DNA of 64,000 nt from Defluviitaleaceae bacterium (GTDB lineage: Bacteria > Bacillota > Clostridia > Lachnospirales > WQUN01). Position numbers and translations under genes: made by a program. Below the pieces are notes generated by a model. The model was not told where the DNA came from. It ran no database searches and saw nothing but the letters and a program-made list of their open reading frames with translations. Within the stretch, counting starts at the first letter, position 1. Every line of letters begins with the position of its first letter. Where the stretch lies: positions 28,586-92,585 of the forward strand of contig WQSG01000002.1 of NCBI GenBank assembly GCA_009788055.1, given 5' to 3'. This document shows positions 25,505 through 34,298 of the stretch, one piece after another.

Positions 25505-28500
25505 TTATAATAGTCCATCTATCCGTGCCTGTGCTTCATTGTACTGCCCAATGAAAGTTTTTTGCAAGATATCGTCCAGTGTTTCGCCTTTGGTTGGGTG
25601 AGATGTATATGGTTGAAGCGACTCGGTTATGTCGTCAATCGCGCCCAAGTCGAAGGAAGCAAGGGCGGCTTTTAGTGCCGTAAGCTGTTCCGAAAGCCAA
25701 TCTTCGTCAAAGGTACGGTTCTCTGCGATAGACTTTGCAGAAATCACTTCGTCTATGCCCGCAAGTAATTTTTTAAGATTTGCGATAAACGCGGGATTGT
25801 TTTTTGTAATAAAGTCCATGTTTCCTGCAATGCCCGCAAATTCCAAAACCTTCGCCTCCGAAGAAAGGGCAGACGCGCCTATGTTTGCGCTTGCAGATTT
25901 TACCGCGTGTACATAGGTAGTGTACAACGAAATATTGCCCGCTGCTACGCAACTTTCAAGCTCTGCAACTTTGGCGTTTCCGTTTTTCATGAACACAGAC
26001 AAAATTTCCAAATAGTCTGCAAAACTTCCGCCGCAGAAGGAAATCCCTTGTGCTATGTCCACGCCGTCTATGCTTATTTCCGCGGGGGGTGCTTCCTGCG
26101 GTTGCTGTGTAATCGCGCCTTGCAGCTGCTTCTCCTTGGGAATCCACTTGGACAAAATGCTGTTTAGTTTACCCAGTTCAATGGGTTTTGACAAGAAATC
26201 GTCAAACCCGTTTTCCAAAAACATTTCTCTCGCACCAATTATTGCGTTTGCGGTTAGTGCAACAATTGGTATATCAAGATATTTGTCGCCAAGCTTGCGA
26301 ATAATTTTTACGGTTTCCACGCCGTCCATTTCGGGCATCATGTGGTCCATCAAAACCAAATCGTAATCCTCTGCCATAACTGCGGCGATAGCATCGCGTC
26401 CGCTTAGGCAAGTGTCAACATCAACGCAATATAATTTAAGAAGCCCCTCGCCAACTTTAAGGTTTGTGGCAATGTCATCCACAATAAGAATTTTTGCATC
26501 GGGGGCAATAAACTGCTCTGCACCTTGGTTGTTTACGGCATAATCCGCATCGCGCCCGTTAAGCACATTCACTATCGAAATAAAATACGCGGGCATGATA
26601 AGAAGCGTAAAATCTTGCCCGTCCCGCACTTCGTAAGTCGCATCGTAGGAGTCCGAAAGCATTACAATTTTGGGGGCAAACCCGCTTGCCTTAGCCGCTT
26701 TTTGCGCAACATAGGTTAAATCCGCTTCCGCAAAAATAAAATCCCAATCGCCGCTTTCAAGCGCGGTTTGCAGTTCGTATTCGTTTTTCGGAATTTCGTA
26801 CTGCACGCGCAAATCCGCAAGTGACCTTGCGATATAATCCGCTATAAGTTGCGTGCGGCAATACAGCAAAACCTTTTTATCCACAAAATGCGGGGCAACG
26901 TCTTCGCATATAAATTTTTGCGGGATGGTGACTGTAAACTCACTGCCCTCGCCGTAAACGCTTGTAACATCTATGCTTCCGCCCATTAGTTCAACAAGAT
27001 TTTTTGTGATGGCAAGCCCCAGCCCCGTGCCTTCCACATTGCGGTTTTTCTCGAAATCGAACTGATTAAATTCGCCAAAAAGCGCGTCCAAATCTTCGGG
27101 TTTTATGCCAAGCCCCGTGTCGCGGATTTTCATTACAAGCATAACGGTATCGCCGCTTTTCTTGCCCGTAACGTCAAGGGAAAAATGCCCCTCACGCGTG
27201 TATTTCAGCGCGTTTGTTAAAATGTTAAGCAAAACTTGCCGCACCCGCACTTCGTCACCGAAAAGCATTGAGGGGATGTTGTGTTGCATATACACCGCAA
27301 ACCGAACATCAGGGCTGGACATACGCATTTTTATGATATTTATAACATCCTGTATGGTGGAATGGAACAGATATTCCGAATTGGCAAGTTCCAGCTTGCC
27401 GCTTTCAACTTTTGAAAGGTCAAGGATATCGTTGATGATAGACAGCAAATGATTGCCCGATTGCCTTATGGTTGTAGCTTGCTCTTGTGCGGCGGGCGAA
27501 AGATTTTCGCGCAAAATAAGTTCTGTCATGCCAACTATGGCATTCATGGGTGTGCGGATTTCGTGGCTCATTTTAGACAGGAAATCGCTTTTTGCTTTTG
27601 AAGCGTTTTCGGCTCTGCGCTGTGATTCTTGCACGTGCTTTACTATATTGTTTGTGCTTTTTAACATCTCGTCGTAAATGCCGCCAAGGTGCGAGTCTTC
27701 AAATTTGTAGGCTGTGTCGCCGCTGGTCATGGCATTTTCGGCATTTTTAAAATTATCAAGAAGGATATTCAAAGTGCGTACAATTTCTAAAAACGCGTTT
27801 GCTACTTGGCTCATTTCGTCGTTGCGCTTAACGCGAAATTGTACATCAACATTGCCCCGCGCAACTTCCTTCGCGCTGTCGGACAAACCTTTAAGCGGCT
27901 TTAACGAACGGTGAATGATAAGCACAATAAGTATCGCACCCAAAACAATTCCCGTTACGGTAAGGCGCACCTCTTGTACAATCATGGCGTATACGTCCTC
28001 TACCGCGTCGGCATCAAAAAAACTTACGATAGTCCAGTTAAGCCCCGCATCGTGGGTTACGTACGCAACTTTGTCTATGCCCGTTAGTGCGGAATTGTGG
28101 AAGAACATCGTATCCATGGGAATTTCGCCGAAAGCTTCTATTACACCAAGGTCGTTTACGTGGCGGCCTGTGTAAGCTTCGGGACGGGTGGAAAAAAAGA
28201 TAACGCCGGAACGGTCTGCAATGTTAATGAAGCTGTCGTATGCCTGAATAAACTCCCGCAGGAAAAATTCCATGCGTTGCGTGTTGCCCGTTAGCGCAAC
28301 AAAACCAAGCACCTCATCGCCAACCATTACGGGTTGTGTAAACATGAACTGCAACTGCCCGCTTACGGGGCTTTCAAACACGGGAGAAACCCAGTTCCCC
28401 GCCTTTATTTCCTCGAAATATTGCGGAAACATTAAAATATCAGGCACGTCACCGTCGGGAACGGCTATTGCCCGTAAATTCAAATTAGCGTCAAAAGCCG

Positions 28501-28843
28501 CCATGTTTTCGTAAAACGGAAAGCCGCCCGCCTCGCGGTTTAAGCCGTTTAATATGGTTACAAGTTGCCAGTTTATATCGTAGTTTTCGCCGATAAGCCG
28601 GCGGCGTGCGTGTGCTGTTGCAATATCAAGCGTCCACCATGTGTAATGCCCCACGGTATCAAAGATGCCGAAAGTCATGTTTGCGTTGCCCTGTAACCGT
28701 TCCTCCAGAAGCAAATTCATTTGTTCCCGAATTTGCTCTGCCCTGATGGATGTAAGTGCCACGGTTGCAACTGTTACAACCATTGCGACAATAATTACAA
28801 TGCGGGACTTTACCGTTAGGTTATTTACTAACTTGTGTATCAT
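25505..28843 (-). CDS. Membrane-bound hybrid sensor histidine kinase with receiver and HPt domains
   Basis: The 1112-residue protein has two membrane helices (about residues 14 to 31 and 305 to 322) around a Cache-like extracytoplasmic sensor, then HAMP, a dimerisation domain with SHEIRTPMNAIVGM, an ATPase domain with GTGLGLAITKNLVELMGG, a degenerate receiver-like segment, a receiver with LMDHMMPEMDG, and a C-terminal HPt domain with HAVKSASANIGA. It can therefore run an internal phosphorelay. I chose the ATG at 28843 because AAGGGG lies 9 bp upstream and it follows the HD-GYP gene by 4 bp. The partner is most likely that HD-GYP response regulator; the ligand is unknown. Confidence 0.9.
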   Translation of the reverse strand: MIHKLVNNLTVKSRIVIIVAMVVTVATVALTSIRAEQIREQMNLLLEERLQGNANMTFGIFDTVGHYTWWTLDIATAHARRRLIGENYDINWQLVTILNGLNREAGGFPFYENMAAFDANLNLRAIAVPDGDVPDILMFPQYFEEIKAGNWVSPVFESPVSGQLQFMFTQPVMVGDEVLGFVALTGNTQRMEFFLREFIQAYDSFINIADRSGVIFFSTRPEAYTGRHVNDLGVIEAFGEIPMDTMFFHNSALTGIDKVAYVTHDAGLNWTIVSFFDADAVEDVYAMIVQEVRLTVTGIVLGAILIVLIIHRSLKPLKGLSDSAKEVARGNVDVQFRVKRNDEMSQVANAFLEIVRTLNILLDNFKNAENAMTSGDTAYKFEDSHLGGIYDEMLKSTNNIVKHVQESQRRAENASKAKSDFLSKMSHEIRTPMNAIVGMTELILRENLSPAAQEQATTIRQSGNHLLSIINDILDLSKVESGKLELANSEYLFHSTIQDVINIIKMRMSSPDVRFAVYMQHNIPSMLFGDEVRVRQVLLNILTNALKYTREGHFSLDVTGKKSGDTVMLVMKIRDTGLGIKPEDLDALFGEFNQFDFEKNRNVEGTGLGLAITKNLVELMGGSIDVTSVYGEGSEFTVTIPQKFICEDVAPHFVDKKVLLYCRTQLIADYIARSLADLRVQYEIPKNEYELQTALESGDWDFIFAEADLTYVAQKAAKASGFAPKIVMLSDSYDATYEVRDGQDFTLLIMPAYFISIVNVLNGRDADYAVNNQGAEQFIAPDAKILIVDDIATNLKVGEGLLKLYCVDVDTCLSGRDAIAAVMAEDYDLVLMDHMMPEMDGVETVKIIRKLGDKYLDIPIVALTANAIIGAREMFLENGFDDFLSKPIELGKLNSILSKWIPKEKQLQGAITQQPQEAPPAEISIDGVDIAQGISFCGGSFADYLEILSVFMKNGNAKVAELESCVAAGNISLYTTYVHAVKSASANIGASALSSEAKVLEFAGIAGNMDFITKNNPAFIANLKKLLAGIDEVISAKSIAENRTFDEDWLSEQLTALKAALASFDLGAIDDITESLQPYTSHPTKGETLDDILQKTFIGQYNEAQARIDGLL

Positions 28844-28847
28844 ACTT

Positions 28848-29948
28848 CTACCCCTTAATTTCCTCAGAAATACGGTTAAATTCAGGATTGATTTTTTCAA
28901 ACAAGTCCACAAGCTGAGGGTCGAAATGGGTGCCGCGCCCTTCAAGTATAATTGCCGTGGCTTTTTCGTGGTTGAAAGCGGCTTTGTACGGGCGTGTTTC
29001 AACGAGGGCATCGTATACATCGCCTATTGCCATCATGCGCCCCAAAAGCGGTATCGTTTCGCCTGCCAAGCCTTCGGGATAGCCGCTTCCGTCCCATTTT
29101 TCGTGGTGTGCCACGGCAAAAATTTTAGCGTATTCCAAAAAATCGGATTCTGACGTTTTATCTATGAGGCGTTGGATTACTTTGCCGCCAAAAGTTGTAT
29201 GCTTTTTGATTATTTCAAACTCTTCGGGGTCAAGTTTTGCGGGCTTGTTTAAAATAGCGTCGCTTACGGAAATCTTGCCAACATCGTGCAACTGGCAAGA
29301 CAGCAAAACATGGTCTTCGTCCATCAGCGAAACTTCGCGCTTATACACGTCGTGTTCTTTCATTGCGTCCATCAGAACTTTTATATACTGCTGTGTGCGA
29401 ACTATATGGCCGCCCGTTATCGCGTCCCTATACTCCACAAGTTCTGCCATTGTGGAAAGAATTGCGTTTTTAAGCGTTACAACCGTTGTGGTTTTTTCGT
29501 CCACAATTTGCTCCAAATGACTGTTTAGAAGGATAAGTTCCCGCTTTTGCTCTACCAATATATGTTTTTGCTCTCGCACAAGCAAATGAATTTCCAGCCT
29601 TTTTAACAAAAGCGGCGGCGAAAACGGCTTTGCAATGTAGTCTACCGCGCCCATGGAAAGGCCTTTAAGTTCCGTTTCTTCCGCAGACAGCGCGGTTAAA
29701 AAAATAACGGGAATTTCTGCGGTGTAGTTGTTTGCCTTTAAAATTTCTATGGCTTGATATCCGTCCATCTCCGGCATATTAACGTCCAGCAAAATTAAAT
29801 CCGGCGCGATGTTTTCAAGCATATTAAACATTCCCTGCGCGGAATTTAGAGTAAACACGTTATATGTACCCGACAACGCTTTTTTTCCAATAGTCAGATT
29901 TGTTATATCATCATCTACCAAAAAAATTGTTTTACGTTGATTATCCAT
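28848..29948 (-). CDS. Response regulator with HD-GYP c-di-GMP phosphodiesterase domain
   Basis: The 366-residue protein has a receiver domain with phospho-acceptor region LILLDVNMPEMDG near residue 56, a coiled connector near residues 125 to 155, and an HD-GYP domain with HDVGKISVSDAILNK and HHEKWDGSGYPEGLAGE. Such proteins degrade cyclic di-GMP when activated. AAGGGAG lies upstream of the ATG. It is encoded directly before the hybrid kinase, which can donate phosphate through its HPt domain, so the pair probably links an external signal to c-di-GMP level. Confidence 0.92.
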   Translation of the reverse strand: MDNQRKTIFLVDDDITNLTIGKKALSGTYNVFTLNSAQGMFNMLENIAPDLILLDVNMPEMDGYQAIEILKANNYTAEIPVIFLTALSAEETELKGLSMGAVDYIAKPFSPPLLLKRLEIHLLVREQKHILVEQKRELILLNSHLEQIVDEKTTTVVTLKNAILSTMAELVEYRDAITGGHIVRTQQYIKVLMDAMKEHDVYKREVSLMDEDHVLLSCQLHDVGKISVSDAILNKPAKLDPEEFEIIKKHTTFGGKVIQRLIDKTSESDFLEYAKIFAVAHHEKWDGSGYPEGLAGETIPLLGRMMAIGDVYDALVETRPYKAAFNHEKATAIILEGRGTHFDPQLVDLFEKINPEFNRISEEIKG

Positions 29949-30033
29949 TGTTGACTCCCTTGTGAAGACGTGTTTCCCCTGTCATGAATTTTAACCGAAA
30001 AGCTGTATTTTTGCAAGTCCTTGAAAAACATAC

Positions 30034-30087
30034 TTGACATATATGAAAATATGGAATACAATCCATTGCATACTAAACATATATGAA
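30034..30087 (+). promoter_or_regulatory. Promoter with flanking direct repeats, ABC operon
   Basis: TTGACA and TACAAT with 17-bp spacing form a near-consensus promoter. The 11-bp sequence ACATATATGAA occurs at 30037 to 30047, overlapping the -35 box, and again at 30077 to 30087, 40 bp downstream and just before the ribosome binding site. This arrangement suggests a repressor with two sites. Confidence 0.7.
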
Positions 30088-30101
30088 TGGAGGTAATTAA
30101 C

Positions 30102-31172
30102 ATGAGGAAGTTTTTTGTGATGTTTGCTCTGCTATTTCTTACGGCTTGCGGCGATAATGCGGGCAACGAAGTGGACAGGGTTATCCGTTTGGGCTTTGAA
30201 GGAGGACTTTGCCAAGGCGCGATACCTCTTGCTCACATTAAAGGTTTTTTTGCGGAAGAAGGACTTGAAACAGAAATTGTTGTAACGGGCGACTTGGTAA
30301 GTTCCCGCGATGCATTGATGGCGGGGCATATTGATACCGTTGCGGGAATGCTTGCGGGCTGGTTTGTTCCCGTGACGCAAGGGCTTGACATACAGTTTAC
30401 TTTGGGCTTGCACACGGGCTGTGCCTCGGCGTTTGTGCTTGCGGATTCTGCGATAACGGAATTTGAACGAGGGCAGGAAATTGCAGTAAGCGGCGCGATT
30501 GGCGGAGCGTTTCATAATATAGCGTTGCGTTTTGTGTACAGACAGGGGCTTGCGCCCGAGGATTTCACTTGGCGCGACTTCCCCGCCGCCGAAGCGGTGA
30601 TTGCTTTGCAAAACGGAACGGTGCAGGTTGCGGTAATCCCCGACCAAGTTGGAAAACGCTTTGTGGATGAAGGAATTTTGCGCGTTATCCGTTCCCTTGA
30701 CGACGCGGATTTTGCGGATGATACCTGCTGCGTACTTGGCATGACAGGGCAGTTTATCGCACAAAATCCCGAAACCGCCGCAAAAATTACCCGCGCCGTC
30801 TACCGTGCGTCACGCTGGATTGACGCAAGTGACGAAAACAAAACAGCGGCAGTACTTCTCTTAAAAGAACACGATTTTGTAAGCGCGGCGGTGGATGTAG
30901 ACTACGTTGCGGGGCTTATGCGCAATTGGCGTTGGGGAATGCCCCATTATTTGACGGAGCAAACTCTTGCGGTATCTATCGCAGAATATCAGGCAATGGG
31001 CGTGATTAACCCCGACTTAGAGCCGTATGTAATAAAGGCGCAGGTGTGGCATCCGTTTACGGTTTCCTTTGACGGTTTTGCTTCGTTGCCGCCTTCGGAT
31101 TTTATCGCAACGCAATTTTCACAGCTACCCGACGCGGAATTTGAATACATCAGATTGGTTTGCTGTGCATAG
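30102..31172 (+). CDS. ABC transporter substrate-binding lipoprotein (nitrate/sulfonate/taurine type)
   Basis: The 356-residue protein has a lipobox (LLFLTAC) and the SsuA/TauA-type fold: GFEGGLCQGAIPLAHIKGFFAEEGLETEI at the start, and VQVAVIPDQVGKRFVDEG in the second lobe. The ATG at 30102 has GGAGG 8 bp upstream. It heads an operon with a permease and an ATPase. Family members bind sulfonates, nitrate, cyanate or thiamine precursors; nothing in the sequence decides among these. It is extracytoplasmic and lipid-anchored. Confidence 0.85.
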   Translation: MRKFFVMFALLFLTACGDNAGNEVDRVIRLGFEGGLCQGAIPLAHIKGFFAEEGLETEIVVTGDLVSSRDALMAGHIDTVAGMLAGWFVPVTQGLDIQFTLGLHTGCASAFVLADSAITEFERGQEIAVSGAIGGAFHNIALRFVYRQGLAPEDFTWRDFPAAEAVIALQNGTVQVAVIPDQVGKRFVDEGILRVIRSLDDADFADDTCCVLGMTGQFIAQNPETAAKITRAVYRASRWIDASDENKTAAVLLLKEHDFVSAAVDVDYVAGLMRNWRWGMPHYLTEQTLAVSIAEYQAMGVINPDLEPYVIKAQVWHPFTVSFDGFASLPPSDFIATQFSQLPDAEFEYIRLVCCA

Positions 31173-31184
31173 GGGTGGAATAAC

Positions 31185-32138
31185 GTGAGAAATTATTTAG
31201 TATCCGTGTTGCCCGCGGTTGTTTCCGTTTTGATAATCGCGCAGTACTTACTTGTGCCGAACTTTCGCCAATTTACTGCGTTAGACCAAAACGCGCCGTC
31301 AAATACATTCGTGTGGTTTATGGGATTTTTTGTGGTTTTGTTTTCCGCGTGGTATGTTGCGGGGTTTTTCTCAAAACGTGCCGCAAAAGCATTGCGGAAA
31401 CGCGCCCCGATTTTTACCGCCGTTTTGCTGTTGTTGCTTGCCTATGACTGGGCAACGCTTTCTGCGGGGATGTTGCCGCAACCCTTTGTGCCGTGGCCGG
31501 ACGCTATTCTTAACGCGATAATCCGCGACAGGGAAATTCTTGCGCGTTCGGTTTTTCACTCACTGCGGCTGTTGTTTACGGGCTACGGAATTGGTGCCGC
31601 CCTTGGGATAATTTGCGGCGTTGCGGCGGGGAGTTCGGAAAAAATACGGTATTGGATTAGCCCTGTTGTAAAGGTTTTAGGCTCTATTCCCGCGGTAACG
31701 TGGCTGCCTGTTATTTTGGTTTTGTCGGCAAGTTTGTTCCAAGGCGCGGTTTTTCTTATCGCGCTGGCGGTGTGGTATCCCGTCACTTCCACCACAATGA
31801 ACGGCGTATTAAATGTTCCCAAGGGCACGTTTGAGGCGGCGGCTACCTTCGGCGTTTCCAAGATTGGCATGATTTTTAAGGTTGCAATTCCTGCGTCGTC
31901 CCCTTTCATTTTTCAGGGGTTGACGCAGGGAATGTCTATCGCCTGTACCGCGCTTCTTATCGCGGAATTAATGGGCGTGGAAGCGGGACTTGGCTGGTAC
32001 ATTAACTGGCAGCGCGGCTGGGCAGATTTCGCGGCTATGTACGGTGCAGTGGTGATTATATGTATCACATTTTTTGCGGTAAACGCGGTGCTTAACGTGA
32101 TAAAAAGCCGCGTTTTGCGCTGGAAGGAGGGCGGCTGA
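31185..32138 (+). CDS. ABC transporter permease (nitrate/sulfonate/taurine type)
   Basis: The 317-residue integral membrane protein carries the SsuC/TauC-type region IPAVTWLPVILVLSASLFQGAVFLIAL and the EAA-type coupling loop AATFGVSKIGMIFKVAIPASSPFIFQGL. It has an extra N-terminal part with about three hydrophobic segments ahead of the usual permease core. A GTG start with GGGGTGG 6 bp upstream lies 12 bp after the binding-protein stop. Confidence 0.87.
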   Translation: MRNYLVSVLPAVVSVLIIAQYLLVPNFRQFTALDQNAPSNTFVWFMGFFVVLFSAWYVAGFFSKRAAKALRKRAPIFTAVLLLLLAYDWATLSAGMLPQPFVPWPDAILNAIIRDREILARSVFHSLRLLFTGYGIGAALGIICGVAAGSSEKIRYWISPVVKVLGSIPAVTWLPVILVLSASLFQGAVFLIALAVWYPVTSTTMNGVLNVPKGTFEAAATFGVSKIGMIFKVAIPASSPFIFQGLTQGMSIACTALLIAELMGVEAGLGWYINWQRGWADFAAMYGAVVIICITFFAVNAVLNVIKSRVLRWKEGG

Positions 32139-32139
32139 T

Positions 32140-32919
32140 ATGAACGGAAAAATTGAAATAAACCGCCTTAACAAGGTGTTTAAGCGGGCAGACACGGCAG
32201 AAAATTTTTGCGCAATTGAAGATTTAAGCCTTGAGATTGAATCGGGCGAGTTTGTATCTATTGTAGGCACAAGCGGTTGCGGAAAATCCACTTTGCTTAG
32301 AATTATCGCGGGGCTTGAAACGCCCACCCACGGCGAAGTTTTATGCGGCGGAAACACAGTAAGCGGCACAAGCCCATCACGGGGAATGGTTTTTCAGGAA
32401 CACACATTGTTTCCGTGGATGAGTGTGCGCAAAAATATCGTTTTTGCACTAAAGTCTGCGGGACGATTTAAAATGTTCGGCGGGGATGTTGACACCCTTT
32501 TGGAAACGGCGGGGCTTACGGATTTCGCAAATTCATTCCCGCACCAGCTTTCGGGCGGAATGCGCCAACGTGCCGCGCTTATCCGTTCCCTTGCCGTGTC
32601 GCCGGATGTTCTTCTGCTGGACGAACCGTTGGGCGCGCTGGACAGCTTTACCCGCATGGTCTTACAAGACGAAATAATCCGCCTGTGGAAAGAACGCGGC
32701 AACACAATGCTTCTAATCACCCACGATGTAGACGAGGCGGTGTACCTCAGCAACCGAATCATAGTGATGTCTCCGCGCCCCGGGCGCATTGCAGAAATCG
32801 TTTCCGTTCCCATGTCCTATCCGCGAAACCGCGGCGCGTCCGAGTTCGCGCAACTGCGCACACGCTTGCTTAAACGCCTTAACTTCGCGTCCGACACGCA
32901 AATGGATTATTATTTGTAG
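32140..32919 (+). CDS. ABC transporter ATP-binding protein (nitrate/sulfonate/taurine type)
   Basis: The 259-residue ATPase has Walker A GTSGCGKST (residue 42), Q-loop VFQEHTLFPW, signature LSGGMRQR (residue 138), Walker B VLLLDEPLGALD and the switch histidine in LITHDVDEAV. The start lies one base after the permease stop codon region. It energises the permease encoded just upstream. Confidence 0.95.
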   Translation: MNGKIEINRLNKVFKRADTAENFCAIEDLSLEIESGEFVSIVGTSGCGKSTLLRIIAGLETPTHGEVLCGGNTVSGTSPSRGMVFQEHTLFPWMSVRKNIVFALKSAGRFKMFGGDVDTLLETAGLTDFANSFPHQLSGGMRQRAALIRSLAVSPDVLLLDEPLGALDSFTRMVLQDEIIRLWKERGNTMLLITHDVDEAVYLSNRIIVMSPRPGRIAEIVSVPMSYPRNRGASEFAQLRTRLLKRLNFASDTQMDYYL

Positions 32920-33018
32920 TATTGCCGATTTCTTGCAAATTAGCTTTCTGCCGATTATACTTCTACCGAAAAGACGCAAGATAATAACCATCTTAGGAAA
33001 TTCGGGGCGTGATTTGCA

Positions 33019-34167
33019 ATGAAACGAATTAACAAAACCGCGGTGTTTTTTATTATTACCACGATATCTATGTTTGCGATGGTTTGGTTTGGCGTAAACA
33101 GTCATATTGATTTTGGTTTTAACAGAAATATCGGCGTAGAGTTTTTGACGGCGCGTGTTGTGGAAGTTGTGACGGACGAAACTTTTTTCAACCCGGAAGC
33201 GGGACGGCATATAGGGCGGCAGGAATTGCGAGTGGAACTGTTGGCAGGGGCGCGGCGCGGAGAGGTTGTTAGTGCGTCCAATCAGCTTTTTTTGCAGCAC
33301 GGAGTTTTTGCACAACCCGGTACGCGGCTTGTGCTTTGGTTTGAACAGCATGACGGCGATGAATATTTTGCGCGGGTGCATGACCACGAACGCGCACCTA
33401 CAATATATGTCATTGTGATTTTGTTTTTCGGCTTGCTTGCGGCAGTGTTCGGCAAGGCAGGTTTGCGTTCTGCGTTCGGGCTTATTTTTACGTTTGTGGT
33501 TATAATGTTCCTTCTTATTCCGCTTATCACTTTTGGTTGGCCGCCCGCGCTTTTAACCGTCGGACTGTCCTTTGTTATAGTAACCGTCACGCTTATTGCA
33601 ATCATGGGGTTTGAGAAAAAAACTTATGTAAGTTTGGCGGGAACGGTTATAGGGATTGCGTTTTATTGCCTGTTTTATTTGATGATAAGTGCGGCGTTGC
33701 ACGTTACAGGGTTTAATGTGCCTGAAATGAGTACGCTTTTGGTTTTTGGCGCGGGAACGGATATGGGTGTGGGCATTAGAGAATTTTTGTTTTGCGGTAT
33801 TCTTATTGCTTCACTTGGGGCGATTATGGACGTTTCGGTTTCCCTTGCTTCCGTAACGGCGGAAATTAGCGAAACAAACCCAAACTCGGGGTTCAAAAAA
33901 TTGTTTGCATCGGGTATGAAAATTGGGCGTGACTTAATCGGCTCGTCGGCGAACACGCTTATTTTGGCGTTTACGGGTACGTTTTTTATCACGCTTATCA
34001 TGTTCCGTATCAATAATTTTCCGTATCATATGGTGGTTCACCAATCCGACATTGCTATAGAGGTTCTGCGGTCGGTATCGGCTTCCGCCGCTATGGTTTT
34101 GTGTGCGCCCGCCACTTCTATTATTGCTTCATATGTATATGCGGGCAAAGAGAAGGGAAAAAAATAA
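33019..34167 (+). CDS. YibE/F-family membrane protein
   Basis: The 382-residue protein has one N-terminal helix, an extracytoplasmic beta-rich domain of about 90 residues (LRVELLAGARRGEVV), and then about seven helices, including the conserved LIFTFVVIMFLLIPLI and LASVTAEISETNP segments of the YibE/F family. Members are found widely in Firmicutes and their transport role is not established. It starts 100 bp after the ABC operon and may be transcribed with it. A terminator follows. Confidence 0.85.
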   Translation: MKRINKTAVFFIITTISMFAMVWFGVNSHIDFGFNRNIGVEFLTARVVEVVTDETFFNPEAGRHIGRQELRVELLAGARRGEVVSASNQLFLQHGVFAQPGTRLVLWFEQHDGDEYFARVHDHERAPTIYVIVILFFGLLAAVFGKAGLRSAFGLIFTFVVIMFLLIPLITFGWPPALLTVGLSFVIVTVTLIAIMGFEKKTYVSLAGTVIGIAFYCLFYLMISAALHVTGFNVPEMSTLLVFGAGTDMGVGIREFLFCGILIASLGAIMDVSVSLASVTAEISETNPNSGFKKLFASGMKIGRDLIGSSANTLILAFTGTFFITLIMFRINNFPYHMVVHQSDIAIEVLRSVSASAAMVLCAPATSIIASYVYAGKEKGKK

Positions 34168-34202
34168 CATTCTCCATTTTACAAACTTTTAACCAAACGT
34201 TT

Positions 34203-34231
34203 ACCAAAACCGCATAGCGGTTTTTTTTATG
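34203..34231 (+). terminator. Rho-independent terminator after the YibE/F gene
   Basis: AAAACCGC-ATA-GCGGTTTT followed by a run of T closes the transcript and separates it from the envelope cluster. Confidence 0.75.
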
Positions 34232-34298
34232 CTGTACTAAGCTCCAGACTGAGGACGCTGTATGCGTCAAAAATTGACTCCGAGGAGGGATTGCCGCC

